Source: VFZN01 sp963709325 (GTDB taxonomy: Bacteria; Acidobacteriota; Vicinamibacteria; Vicinamibacterales; UBA2999). Taken from it: a stretch of 64,000 nucleotides of DNA. Where the stretch lies: contig CAVPVV010000001.1 in assembly GCA_963709325.1 (NCBI GenBank), forward strand, positions 806,001 through 870,000. Reading direction: 5' to 3'. The notes beneath the pieces are model-generated. The model saw only the letters and a list, made by a program, of their open reading frames with translations. It was not told the DNA's origin and searched no databases. A program made the translations under genes and the position numbers. This document shows, in pieces, positions 16,711 through 25,900 of the stretch (positions within the stretch are counted from its first letter, which is position 1; each line of letters begins with the position of its first letter).

Positions 16711-16813
16711 GGGGACAGTCCCCTGAGTCGATCTGAAGCAGGGGACAGGCCCCTGAGTCGATCCGTGTAAGGGGACTGTCCCCTGATCCGATCCGCAGCA
16801 GGGGACTGTCCCC
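16711..16813. repeat. 30-bp tandem repeat with GGGGAC-W-GTCCCC palindromes
   Basis: Three exact-length 30-bp units (16711, 16741, 16771) plus a fourth palindrome at 16801. Each unit is the 13-nt near-perfect palindrome GGGGACAGTCCCC or GGGGACTGTCCCC (second copy GGGGACAGGCCCC) followed by 17 nt of the type TGAGTCGATCTGAAGCA. The block fills the space between the unknown gene and the PQQ dehydrogenase. The 6-bp stems have one-base loops, so symmetric protein binding is more likely than a classic terminator. Confidence 0.9.
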
Positions 16814-16849
16814 CCGTTACAATTGACCCTCCCCCGGAGGAATGAGCGT

Positions 16850-18622
16850 ATGCGGTGGCTGCTGACGGTGGGGAGCGTGTGTCTGATGCTGGCGGCGGTT
16901 GCGCCGGCCGCCGACGCGCAGCTCCGTCCCCAAATCGTTGTGCAAGGCCTTTCCAATCCGGTCGCGTTCGTCCAGGACCCCACGTCCAACTCACGGTTCT
17001 TCATCGTCCAGCAGGGCGGCCTGATTCGCGTCCTCGACAACGGGCAGGTGCTCCAGACGCCCCTCCTCGACCTGACGACGGCTATCAAGAGCGGCGGCGA
17101 ACAGGGGCTGCTCGGCATGGCGTTCCCGCCGAACGCGGCGACCACCGGGCGGTTCTTCGTCTACTTCACCAAAACACGGCCCGGTGACTCCGGCGGCAAC
17201 GACCTGGTAATCGCGCGCTTCCGGCGCTCGTCACCGACGGCGGCGACGGCGGATGTTGCCTCACGCTTCGACTTGATCTGGTCGAACAACCTGCCGTTCA
17301 TCCCGCACCCGTCGAACAGCAATCACAACGGCGGCAACCTCGTATTCGGCCCCGACGGATACCTCTACATCGGCACCGGCGACGGCGGCAGCGGCAACGA
17401 TCCGCCCAACAACGCGCAGAACCCGATGTCGCTGCTCGGCAAGATGCTGCGGATCGACGTCAACGTGGCCGACTCGCATCCCACCGGCTACACCATCCCG
17501 CCCGGCAACCCCTTCATCGGGACGCCGGCGTTTCCCGAGATCTGGGCGTTCGGTCTGCGCAACCCGTGGCGCTACGGCTTCGACGATGTGGGTGCCGGCG
17601 CCACCGCGGCGCTCATCATCGGTGACGTCGGTCAGGGCGCGCGGGAAGAAGTGGACTACGAGCCGGCCGGCGCCGGCGGACGCAACTACGGCTGGAGCAT
17701 CCGCGAAGGCACGATCGCCACGCCGGGCGTGACCGGGCGCACTCCGGCCTATCTGCCGCTGACGAATCCGCTGTTGGATTACCCGAGAACGATCGGACAA
17801 GCGATCACCGGCGGCTTCATGTATCGCGGCACGCAGCTGCCGCCGGCCTATCGCGGGCGCTACTTCGTCGCCGACTCGGTCTCCGGTCTCGTTGCCTCTG
17901 TCGGCATCGCAGTCAATCCGGCGACGCGGGAAGCGGTCGTCACCGATGCAGTGGATCACAGCGCGGAGCTCGGCGCGACGGTCGGAAGCATCGTGTCGTT
18001 CGCCCGCGATCGCGACGGCGAACTCTACCTGGTGACGTTCGCGGGCCGCGTGTTCAAGATCACCAGCGCCGACGCGCCGGCCGCGCCGACTCTCCTACGC
18101 GCGTCGATCGCTGGACGCGCGGTCACGTTGTCGTGGACGCCGCCTTCGACCGGGCCGACGCCGACCGGATACCGGCTCGAGGCAGGCTCGTCGCAAGGCG
18201 CCGCGAACCTGGCAACGCTCGCCACGGATGCGACTCCGTCGATCACCGTGCCGGGCGTCGGCGACGGGACGTACTTCGTGCGGGTCCGCGGTGAACGGAA
18301 CGGAGTTGTCGGGCCGGCGTCGGCTGACGTTCAGGTCGTCGTGGCGGGTTGCCCCGTGCCGGCAGCGCCAGGCGGCCTGACTTCTACCGTGAGCCCGGCG
18401 AGGATCGTGACGTTGACGTGGGGCAGCGTCACCGGCGCAACAGGATTCATCGTCGAAGCCGCGAGTGCTCCCGGCGGACCGGTGATAGCGTCGTTACCCC
18501 TCGGGAGCACGACCGCAGTCTCGGTTCCCGCGCCTCCGGGCACCTATTACGTCAGGGTTCGCGCGCTCAACGGCTGCGGCCCGGGCCAGGCGTCGAATGA
18601 GGTGCCGGTCCAGGTGCCGTAG
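16850..18622 (+). CDS. Secreted PQQ-dependent sugar dehydrogenase with two fibronectin type III domains
   Basis: The ATG at 16850 is 9 nt behind a GGAGG and opens a signal peptide ending near AADAQ. Residues 25-410 are a six-bladed beta-propeller of the soluble glucose/aldose dehydrogenase (GSDH) family: GGEQGLLGMAFPP, SNHNGGNLVFGPDGYLYIG with GDGGSGNDP, FGLRNPWRYGFD, GDVGQGAREEVDYEP, NYGWSIREG, and FARDRDGELYLVTFAGRVFK. The protein then carries two FN3-like repeats (PAAPTLLRASIAGRAVTLSW and a second ending TYYVRVRALNGCG). Enzymes of this family oxidise sugars outside the cytoplasm with bound PQQ and Ca. The total of 590 residues is longer than the minimal enzyme because of the FN3 pair. Its 3' end overlaps the convergent TVP38 gene by 56 bp. 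Confidence 0.9.
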   Translation: MRWLLTVGSVCLMLAAVAPAADAQLRPQIVVQGLSNPVAFVQDPTSNSRFFIVQQGGLIRVLDNGQVLQTPLLDLTTAIKSGGEQGLLGMAFPPNAATTGRFFVYFTKTRPGDSGGNDLVIARFRRSSPTAATADVASRFDLIWSNNLPFIPHPSNSNHNGGNLVFGPDGYLYIGTGDGGSGNDPPNNAQNPMSLLGKMLRIDVNVADSHPTGYTIPPGNPFIGTPAFPEIWAFGLRNPWRYGFDDVGAGATAALIIGDVGQGAREEVDYEPAGAGGRNYGWSIREGTIATPGVTGRTPAYLPLTNPLLDYPRTIGQAITGGFMYRGTQLPPAYRGRYFVADSVSGLVASVGIAVNPATREAVVTDAVDHSAELGATVGSIVSFARDRDGELYLVTFAGRVFKITSADAPAAPTLLRASIAGRAVTLSWTPPSTGPTPTGYRLEAGSSQGAANLATLATDATPSITVPGVGDGTYFVRVRGERNGVVGPASADVQVVVAGCPVPAAPGGLTSTVSPARIVTLTWGSVTGATGFIVEAASAPGGPVIASLPLGSTTAVSVPAPPGTYYVRVRALNGCGPGQASNEVPVQVP

Positions 18623-19310
18623 CGCCGCTCTCGGCGAGCTCGTGCTCGATCGCGTGGCGCGCGATTCGAGTGACATACACGGTCACGGCAATCGTGGACA
18701 CGAGGCCGAGCCCGATCATTGCGTAGTAGAGCGGGCCGCGCGGCTGCGCGGTCCCGCTCGCGAGCGACGCGAGGTCACCGGCCACCTTGCCGGTGTAGAC
18801 GTACATCGCCACGACCGGGAGCATGCCGATGCTGGCGGCGACGAAGTCGAGCAGCTTGATACGGCTGAGGCCCAGCGCGTAGTTGAGCAGCACGAAGGGC
18901 ACGGCCGGCGACATGCGCAGTAGCGCGACAAGGCGGAAGCCGTGCCGCTCCACCGCGCGATCGATGATTTGCAGGCGCGGCTCGCGGCGGAGCAGCCCTT
19001 CGACGAAGTGACGCGCGAGATGCCTGCCGGTCAGGAACGCGAGCGTCGCGCCAATCGTTGCGCCGATCATCACCAGGATCACGCCCTTGACGAACCCGAA
19101 CAGGGCGCCGGCGGCAATCGTCAGGACAAACGCGGGGGCGAAGATTACGGGCGCGATGCTGTAGCCGGCGACGAACGCAACCGGTCCCCACGCGCCGAGC
19201 GACGCGACCCAGGCAGTGAAACGCGGGAGCGCGGCCGGCGCCTCGCGGCCAGCGACGACGAGCAGGGCAAGGACGACCAGGCCGCCCACGACGGTGAGCG
19301 CCCTCTTCAT
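18567..19310 (-). CDS. TVP38/TMEM64 family (VTT/DedA-like) membrane protein
   Basis: The 247-residue product has about six hydrophobic segments and the VTT-domain signature: the reentrant segment APVIFAPAFVLTIAAGALFG, FLTGRHLARHFVEG, and RLVALLRMSPAVPFVLLNYA followed by GLSRIKLLDFVAASIGMLPV. Members act as lipid scramblases or transporters at the inner membrane; the exact substrate is unknown. Start ATG 19310 was preferred to an upstream one at 19328 because the latter lies against the rpiB stop. It is 19 nt behind rpiB, so the two are probably co-transcribed. Confidence 0.88.
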   Translation of the reverse strand: MKRALTVVGGLVVLALLVVAGREAPAALPRFTAWVASLGAWGPVAFVAGYSIAPVIFAPAFVLTIAAGALFGFVKGVILVMIGATIGATLAFLTGRHLARHFVEGLLRREPRLQIIDRAVERHGFRLVALLRMSPAVPFVLLNYALGLSRIKLLDFVAASIGMLPVVAMYVYTGKVAGDLASLASGTAQPRGPLYYAMIGLGLVSTIAVTVYVTRIARHAIEHELAESGATAPGPAPHSTPGPGRSR

Positions 19311-19329
19311 GGACAACCGCAACACCAAG

Positions 19330-19791
19330 CTACCTGTCGTCCCGCAGGAACCGGTTTTCGATGCCGTCGATCTTGGCGAGCCGGCGCATGTGGCGCTCCT
19401 CCCCGCTGAAGCTGGCGGCGAGGAAGGTGTCGACGAGGATGCGGGCCAGTGCCGGCCCGACCACTCTCGCGCCCAGACACAGCACGTTCACGTCGTCGTG
19501 TTCGACCGCCTGGCGCGCGGTGTAGCTGTCGTGGCATACCGCAGCGCGGATTCCCGGAAATTTCGATGCCGCCACCGACACCCCCGCGCCGCTGCCGCAG
19601 ACGAGCAGTCCGCGATCGGCCTGGCCGTTCCGGACCGCGGTCGCCACGGCCTCAGCCATATCGGGGTAATCGACCGGCGCGGTGGAATGGGTGCCCAGGT
19701 CGGTGACGTCGTGTCCCTGCTGGGCGATCTGTCCGGCAAGATCCCGTTTCAGCTCGAAGCCGGCATGGTCTGCGGCGATGGCAACACGCAT
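19330..19791 (-). CDS. rpiB: Ribose-5-phosphate isomerase B
   Basis: The 153-residue protein is a full-length RpiB/LacAB family member: AIAADHAGFELK (substrate-binding Asp/His), VDYPDMAEAV, the catalytic Cys in GLLVCGSGAGVSVAASK, AAVCHDSYTARQAVEHDDVNVLCLGARVVG with the conserved His and Asn. It interconverts ribose-5-phosphate and ribulose-5-phosphate in the pentose phosphate pathway. It is transcribed divergently from the VWFA gene, from a 58-bp intergenic region in which both genes have a -10 box close to their ATG. Confidence 0.95.
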   Translation of the reverse strand: MRVAIAADHAGFELKRDLAGQIAQQGHDVTDLGTHSTAPVDYPDMAEAVATAVRNGQADRGLLVCGSGAGVSVAASKFPGIRAAVCHDSYTARQAVEHDDVNVLCLGARVVGPALARILVDTFLAASFSGEERHMRRLAKIDGIENRFLRDDR

Positions 19792-19799
19792 AAACCTCT

Positions 19800-19805
19800 A
19801 TGGTA
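19800..19805 (-). promoter_or_regulatory. Putative -10 box (TACCAT) of rpiB
   Basis: On the minus strand TACCAT is followed by AGAGGTTT and the rpiB ATG. GAGG could also serve as a weak ribosome site if transcription starts earlier. Confidence 0.38.
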
Positions 19806-19837
19806 TCGCCGAGTCCGGATACGGCCGGCATTCGTCT

Positions 19838-19843
19838 TATAAT
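19838..19843 (+). promoter_or_regulatory. Consensus -10 box (TATAAT) of leaderless VWFA gene
   Basis: A perfect TATAAT is followed by only 6 nt and then the ATG at 19850, so the transcript should begin at the A of the start codon. Confidence 0.55.
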
Positions 19844-19849
19844 TCGACC

Positions 19850-21136
19850 ATGGTCACCAGCCACCTTCGTCTTGCCGTTCTCGGGGGATTGGCGTTGTCA
19901 GTGGTTGCGCTTGGAGCCCAGGCGCCCGCTCCCGGTGCCCAGGCTCCCGCCGCGCCGGCCGCGCCCGGGAGCCAGGAAGGGCAGCCCACATTTCGCGTCA
20001 ACATCGACCTGGTCACGATGGACGCGATCGTCCGCAACGGCCAGGATCAGTTTGTCGCCGACCTCACGAAAGACGACTTCCAGATTCTCGAGGACGGCGT
20101 GGCCCAGGACATCAAGTCGTTCACGCTGGTCCACGGCGGCCGGGTCCACAACCTACTGACGCCACCACCACCGCCGAGCGAGGAAGGCGTCATCCTGCCG
20201 CCGTCGCGGCCGCGCAACGATACCACCGGGCGCATCTTCGTCATCATCGTCGACGACATGCACCTGGACTTCCGGAACACAGGCCGGATCCGCGACCTTT
20301 TCAAGAAGATCAGCCGCGAGCTGATTCATGAAGGGGACATGTTCTGCATCGTCTCGACCGGCCCTTCGTCGATCGCGATCGACCCCACCTACGACCGCAA
20401 GATCCTGGACGAGTCGATCAAGAAGATCACCGGCAACGGCCTCAAGCCGCAGGACATCATCCAGGGCGCCGAAGGCTCGGACGGACCCAGCGAAGTACGC
20501 TATCGCGCTCACGTCGCCTTCTCGACCGCCCACGACATGCTGGTCCAGATGGAGAAGGTCCAGAACCGCCGCAAAGCGGTGGTCTGGGTGAGCAACGGCT
20601 ACGACTTCAATCCCTTCGCCGAGTCGCGGACGGGTGAGGACCCGGTCTTCGGCGGCCGTTACGGCCAGACGCGCGAAGAAGGGCAGCAGATGAACCAGCA
20701 GTTCAACCAGGGGCAGCAATTCGCCGATGCCGATCTGGCACGCGAGCTCTCCGAAGTGACGCGCACCGCGAACCGCGCCAACGCCACGCTCTACACGATC
20801 GACCCTCGCGGCCTGGTGGCCGGTGCCGATCTCGACGAACAGCTGGATCCGGTGGAATACGCGGAGTACGTGCGGAAGTCGCAGGACAGCCTGCGGGTGC
20901 TGGCCGAGAACACCGGCGGCATCGCGGTGGTCAACCAGAACGACTTTACGAAGGCCTTGAAGCGAATCGACGCGGAGACCAGCGACTACTACGTGCTGGG
21001 CTACTACTCCTCCAATCCGGATCCGCTCAAGCGGACCCGGAAGGTGGAAGTCAAAGTCACGAAACCCAACCTCAATGTGATCTCGAGGACGTCGTATACG
21101 CTCCGCCGGCCGCCGAGCGCACCGACTCAGAAGTAA
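19850..21136 (+). CDS. Secreted VWFA-related domain protein (Acidobacteria type)
   Basis: The 428-residue product begins with a signal peptide (MVTSHLRLAVLGGLALSVVA) and an Ala/Pro-rich linker. The sequence TFRVNIDLVTMDAIVRNGQ followed by LTKDDFQILEDGVAQDI is the hallmark of the 'VWFA-related Acidobacterial domain'. The von Willebrand A core follows: FVIIVDDMHLDF in place of a perfect DxSxS metal site, VVWVSNGYDF, and a C-terminal YYVLGYYSSNP strand. A Gln/Asn-rich insertion (QQMNQQFNQGQQF) sits in the middle. Function is unknown; VWA domains mediate extracellular protein contacts. Its 3' end overlaps a small antisense gene. Confidence 0.88.
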   Translation: MVTSHLRLAVLGGLALSVVALGAQAPAPGAQAPAAPAAPGSQEGQPTFRVNIDLVTMDAIVRNGQDQFVADLTKDDFQILEDGVAQDIKSFTLVHGGRVHNLLTPPPPPSEEGVILPPSRPRNDTTGRIFVIIVDDMHLDFRNTGRIRDLFKKISRELIHEGDMFCIVSTGPSSIAIDPTYDRKILDESIKKITGNGLKPQDIIQGAEGSDGPSEVRYRAHVAFSTAHDMLVQMEKVQNRRKAVVWVSNGYDFNPFAESRTGEDPVFGGRYGQTREEGQQMNQQFNQGQQFADADLARELSEVTRTANRANATLYTIDPRGLVAGADLDEQLDPVEYAEYVRKSQDSLRVLAENTGGIAVVNQNDFTKALKRIDAETSDYYVLGYYSSNPDPLKRTRKVEVKVTKPNLNVISRTSYTLRRPPSAPTQK

Positions 21137-21248
21137 TCACTTCGCTGATGCGCTCCCGCAGCCAGGCGACGGGCTGCGGCTGGACGCGCAAGAGCGCCTT
21201 CCACTCCTCGTCCGACAGGACGACAGAAATCACGCGCGGATCGGTCAT
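21072..21248 (-). CDS. Small protein of 58 residues, unknown
   Basis: This short open frame starts with ATG at 21248, preceded by a strong CGGAGGTG Shine-Dalgarno with 6 nt spacing. It encodes MTDPRVISVVLSDEEWKALL, then RVQPQPVAWLRERISEVI and a low-complexity Ser-rich tail, and stops at 21072, overlapping the end of the VWFA gene antisense by 65 bp. The amphipathic helices and the D-E-E-W-K-A-L-L motif are reminiscent of small DNA-binding or antitoxin-like proteins, but no toxin partner is adjacent. The ribosome site and real-looking N-terminal half support it; the overlapping 3' end may be non-essential. Confidence 0.5.
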   Translation of the reverse strand: MTDPRVISVVLSDEEWKALLRVQPQPVAWLRERISEVITSESVRSAAGGAYTTSSRSH

Positions 21249-21325
21249 GAAGGCACCTCCGGTATGAAGAATGAGATGCCGCTGATCGTAGGCCGTGGCG
21301 AGTCAGCTGAAAAATAGAATGATCA

Positions 21326-21351
21326 CATTCCGTCGATTCACTGACGGAATG
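21326..21351 (-). terminator. Intrinsic terminator after the LysR gene
   Basis: CATTCCGTC and GACGGAATG form a perfect 9-bp stem around an 8-nt loop. On the minus strand the stem is followed by TGATCATTCTATTTTTC. It lies 26 bp past the LysR stop codon. Confidence 0.6.
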
Positions 21352-21376
21352 GATTCCGACCGCGCCGCGAGCCGCG

Positions 21377-22279
21377 TCAGGGCGCGAGGCGGAGCTTCGG
21401 CTTGACCCGCTCGAAGGCCTTGATCGTCTCCTGGACTGCGCGCGGAGTCCGGCTCATCCGCGGGTAGACCCAGCCGGTGTCCCGCATCAGCGAGCGGCCC
21501 TCGATTCGCGACAGGAACAGGTGGCCGCTCGAGACGTCGCGCGCCGCCGCCTGGTAAGGGACGATGCTGATCCCGACGCCGGTCCGGACCATCGCCTTGA
21601 TGATCTCGACGTTCTCGGTCTCCATCACGATGTCGGGTTCGATCCGCGCCGACATGAAGAACTCGTCGATGGTGCGGCGGGTGTTGGAGCCCGGCTCGAA
21701 GAGCACGAACGGCTGCCGGACCAGGTCCTGCGGGAGCACCTTGCGCTTGCGGGACAGCGGGTGCTTGGCGGCCGTGACCAGCAGGAGTTCTTCCTGGAGA
21801 ACGGGAACGGTGACCAGGTCCGGTTGATCCACCGGCAGCGTCAGCAGCGCCAGGTCGCCGGAGCCGGCGCGCAGCTGTTGGAGCGCGCGCTCGGAACTGC
21901 CCGACACCACCTTGATGTCCACGCCCGGGTGCTGGCGTTTGAGCTCGGTGATGAGCGTCGGAAAAACGTAGAGGCACACCGTCATGCCGCCGAGCAGGCG
22001 CACCGTACCGCGGAGCGATTCCTGGCTGTCGGTGATGCCGGCGGTGGTGTCCTTCAGATCCTGGAAGACGCGGTGACTGAGCTGGAGCAGCGCCTCGCCG
22101 GCCGGGGTGATGCGGATCCGGCGGCCAACCCGCAGGAAGACCGGCTCCTTGAGCTCGTCTTCGAGCAGCAGGATCTGTCGGCTGATCGCCGACTGCGACA
22201 CGTGCAGCTTGTGGCCGGCGGCGGTGAACGAACCGGTCTCGGCGATGGCACGGATGATCTCGAGTTGGCGCAGGTCCAC
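21377..22279 (-). CDS. LysR family transcriptional regulator
   Basis: The 300-residue regulator has an N-terminal winged helix-turn-helix (LRQLEIIRAIAETGSFTAAG, LHVSQSAISRQILLLEDEL, PVFLRVGRRIRITPAGEALL) and a type 2 periplasmic-binding-like effector domain. It starts with GTG at 22279; GGAGAG lies about 11 nt upstream. Sequence such as GDLALLTLPVDQPDLVTVPV and GVGISIVPYQAAARDV fits the CbbR/CysB-like subgroups, but the effector is unknown. It has no divergent partner gene: the upstream 240 bp are non-coding, so the target cannot be guessed from position. A terminator follows. Confidence 0.92.
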   Translation of the reverse strand: MDLRQLEIIRAIAETGSFTAAGHKLHVSQSAISRQILLLEDELKEPVFLRVGRRIRITPAGEALLQLSHRVFQDLKDTTAGITDSQESLRGTVRLLGGMTVCLYVFPTLITELKRQHPGVDIKVVSGSSERALQQLRAGSGDLALLTLPVDQPDLVTVPVLQEELLLVTAAKHPLSRKRKVLPQDLVRQPFVLFEPGSNTRRTIDEFFMSARIEPDIVMETENVEIIKAMVRTGVGISIVPYQAAARDVSSGHLFLSRIEGRSLMRDTGWVYPRMSRTPRAVQETIKAFERVKPKLRLAP

Positions 22280-22520
22280 GTCGTCAGGCTCTCCGGCACC
22301 GAGCCTATATCTACGACGAAGATGGTTTCAACACCAATCTTGAGCGTACGAGATGGGTCTATGCGCGCTCACAGGGGCAAGCTATCAGCAGCTCGCATGA
22401 GACATGAACGTTACATCTGGATGTTGATGGGTCCGGGCGGACCGCTCAGGACAAAAACACGAGTCGCCGCGCGGAGTACGCGCGGCATCCGAGCCGTTTG
22501 GCGGCGATCAGCGCAGAGCG

Positions 22521-22733
22521 TCAGGAGGCGCGGAGACCCGTGCCGCCGATCGAGCTGGCAAAGCGCTCGCGTTCCGGAGTCACGGTCTGGTTACGGCGAT
22601 GCGCGTGACTCTCGCAGACAACGCCCTTTTCTTCCACGTACACCACTTCGCGCGTGCTGGCGACATCCCGGTAGCGACCGACAACGCACCCACACGGCAG
22701 CGTGGCAAACCCGATCAGACGAACCACGCTCAT
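22521..22733 (-). CDS. Small cysteine-containing protein of 70 residues, unknown
   Basis: ATG 22733 follows AGAGGAG with 8 nt spacing, giving a 70-residue protein MSVVRLIGFATLPCGCVVGR followed by YRDVASTREVVYVEEKGVVC and ESHAHRRN. The C-G-C pair and the later C-x-x-H-x-H could bind a metal, as in a mini zinc ribbon; this is inference. No membrane segment. The gene stands alone in a lower-GC stretch of about 690 bp between LysR and the 1045-residue fusion gene. An ATG ten codons upstream (22763) lacks a ribosome site. Confidence 0.55.
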   Translation of the reverse strand: MSVVRLIGFATLPCGCVVGRYRDVASTREVVYVEEKGVVCESHAHRRNQTVTPERERFASSIGGTGLRAS

Positions 22734-22965
22734 AACGAGCTCCTCTGTCGCGTCGCTATGCAACTGGTGTACCGAACTGATGTGCGTGTGTTTCCGGGCA
22801 CGTCCTGGAAATGGTGCCCGTTACCGCTGGTGAAAATGGCCGACTTTCGAGCATGTCATCCTAAAAGCAGACATCCTGCCAGAACAAACGTCGACCGAGG
22901 AGGTTTGATCAGAGTCGCCTTTACGGATTCCTTTTGGATCGCGCTTCGCGGATTTGGATGAACGG

Positions 22966-25900
22966 TCACCGTGTCGGCAGGCGAGACAGGCCTTCGCGCG
23001 CGACGGCGTTGCCGGGATCGATCATGAGCGCTTCCGCGAAGTGGCGGCGTGCGGCCTCCATGTTGCCCGACTCGAGCTCGAGCATCGCGAGGTTCGAATG
23101 CGTCGCCGGGTCGCGCGGCGCCGACTTCAACGACGCTTCGAAGGCCGCGCGGGCGCGATCGCGCTGGCCGAGGCCGGCGAGCGCGGCGCCAAGCACGTTC
23201 TGCGCGGGAGCGTAGTCGGGCTGCATGACCAGGGCGGCTTCGGCCTCGCGCACCGCGAGCTCCGGGCGCTCCTGGAGATAGGCGAGCGTCGCGGAGTAGT
23301 AGCGCGTGGCGGCCCGCTCGGGCGCCTCGGCCCTCAATCGTGCTACGGCCGGCGCCAGCCGGTCGGCGTCTCCGGCGTCGCTGAACACCGAGGCAAGCTG
23401 TTCGACAGCGGCCAGATTATCCGGGTCGCTCTGGACGACGCCCAGGGCGATCCGTGCGCTCTCCTCGAAGTTGCCTTCCGAGGCCAGCAGATGCGACAGC
23501 GCGAGCCTCGCCTCGACATTCACAGGGTTGGCCGCGAGCTGCTTCAGAAGATCACGGGCGAAGGCGATCCGGCCGACCGGTACCGCGGCCTGCACCAGGC
23601 CATCGAGCGCCTGGCGATCGCGCGGCGACTCCCGGACCACCCGCGCGAACAGATCGACGGCGGGATCGAAGGCGTCCGCCTTCCGGAGCATCTCCGCGAC
23701 GTCGCGCCAACTCTCCGCCGACGCCGATCGAACCGGCTCGGCAATGGCGGGCGGCCGCGGGGTCGCCGCCGCCAGCTCCCGAAGCCGCTGCGCATTGTCG
23801 GACCGGGCGGCGCCGAACACGCTGCGCGGTCCCGAGAATTCCAGGTACGCACGATCGTCGGTCTGGACCGGTGCGCCCTCTGCCCAGGCCCGAAGCGCCG
23901 CGCCTTCGGCGACGAACGCCGACAGCACTGCCAGAGGGGAGCGGGCTCCGACTCCGGCCAGATCCGCAGCCACACCTGGACGCTGCCAGGCCGCGGCGAG
24001 GTTTCCGATGCGTCCGGTCAGCGGCTCGGTGGAGCCGACCAGCAGCACGTCGGCCTCGCCGATTACCCACATCGTGCCGTCCGGAAACACTGAGAGGAAA
24101 GTCGCCACAATCGAGCGGAGATCGGCCTCGCTGATGTCGTAGGTATGTGCCCACTGGCACAACACGCCGCCGGGAGCGAGCCGCGACTTCGCGATCTCGA
24201 AGAACTCGCGCGTGAAGAGCGACGCGATTCCCGCCATCCACGGGTTCGACGGCTCCGAGACGATCACGTCGTAGCGCTCGTTGCCGAGCAGTAGGTGGGT
24301 GCGCCCATCGCCGAGGATCAGCCGCGTCCGCGAGTCGGCCAGCGGGCGATGGTTGACGTGCTCGAAGAATCGCGACGCCTCCACCACCTCGGGGGAGATT
24401 TCCAGGACCACAGCCTCGTCGAGGCCGTGGGTCAGCGCCGAGCCGAGCGTGACGCCGCTGCCGAGTCCGAGAATCGCCGCCCGTTTCGGCGCCGGATGAA
24501 GCAGCAGCGGAACGTGCGCGAGCATGCGCTGGGTCAGCATGTCCGCAGCATCCGAGGCGTCCACCTTGCCGTCAATAGAAAGGGAGGTCGCGCCGGTCAG
24601 CCGCCGGACCGCCACGGTGGCGGTCGCCCCCTCGCGGTAGTAGGCGAGCTCGCCGGCGGTGAGGCTGGTCAGGAGATCGGGACCTCGCAACGCAGCGGCG
24701 TATTTGTAGCCGCCGCTCGAGAGGAGGCGGGCATCCCAGCGGGGTACGAACCACGTCGCCGCCAGCGTCGCGACTCCAAGCCCGAGCGCCAGCCACCCGG
24801 TTCGCCGCTGAGCCGCTATCGCAAGGCCGACTCCGCACAGCGCGGTCCAGACAACCACGATCCGGATCGTGTCGAACAGCCCGAGCCACGGTACCAGGAC
24901 GAATCCCGCAGCGAGTGCACCGACGATTGCCCCGGTCGTGTTGACCGCGTACACGAGCCCGAGATCCGACACCATCGATTCGTCGTCCCTGGATGCGACA
25001 GCGAGCGCCAGCGGGAACGCGGCGCCAAACGCCAGCGACATCGGCAGGAGAATGCCCGCGGCGAAGGCCCACTCCCGCATCAGCACCTGATCGAAGGTCA
25101 CGTTGGGTTCGGTCATCAGCCGCGCAACGGCGAGCAGCACGGGATCGACGGTCATCGCGGCGGCGAGGGCGAGCGCCGCGCTGGCGACGACGACGAGCGC
25201 GAGCATGCCGACCGGGCTTTTCGTCCGCCGCGAAATCCGGGCGCCGGCTGCCGATCCGCCAGCAATGCCAAGGATGAAGATGGCGACGACCGCGCTGAAG
25301 GCATACGTCGTCGGGCCCAGAATCGAAGCGAGGAGCCGCGTCCATACTACCTGGAGGGTCAACGAAGCGAGGCCGGTGACGCCCAGCGTTGCCGCCGCGA
25401 GCCAGGGGCGGCCAACGGGTGTCGGGCTCTGGTCTTTCGCGTTGCGCCGGGTTGGAGCCGGCGTCGACTCGATCGCCACGATTTCGCCGGTTTCGCGTGA
25501 AAGCATCCACGCGCCAGCGGCCGCGGTGAGATTGAGGATCACCCCGACGATTGTCGCCCCGGTCAGTCCCACGGCTGGAAGCAGCACGAAGCCGGTGACG
25601 ATCGCACCGACTGCGGCCCCGAGCGTGTTCGCCGCATACAGGCGGCCGGCATCGACTGCAATCTGTCCCGCGCTCCTGACGATCCACCGCGACGCGAGCG
25701 GGAACGTTGCGCCCATGGCCGCCGCCGGCAACGCGAGCAGGAGCAGGCTCACCGCCAGCCGGACTCCGCCAAACAGGAGTCCACCGGCGCCATCCGCGTA
25801 GAGCGCCGCGAGCAGCGGTCGAAAAGCGAGAAGGGTCCAAGGAAGCAGCAATGCGACCGCCGCAATTGCCGCCTCGAGCGCGGCGTAGCCGCGGAGCGCG

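Noticed and set aside
16711..16813. CRISPR array
   Set aside because: The repeats are head-to-tail without unique spacers; the unit is a palindrome plus a similar 17-nt tail.
22899..22961. Plus-strand small ORF after GGAGG at 22899
   Set aside because: The only start is TTG, giving 18 residues; the site is antisense to the upstream region of minus-strand genes.
22280..22965. Riboswitch or structured leader around the small Cys protein
   Set aside because: No known aptamer core or strong alternative hairpins could be recognised by reading.
22954..25500. Two long plus-strand frames (379 and 401 residues)
   Set aside because: Antisense to the 1045-residue fusion gene; high-GC frame openness only.
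24572..25840. 422-residue minus-strand frame
   Set aside because: Overlaps the fusion gene in another frame; the fusion gene frame holds the motifs.
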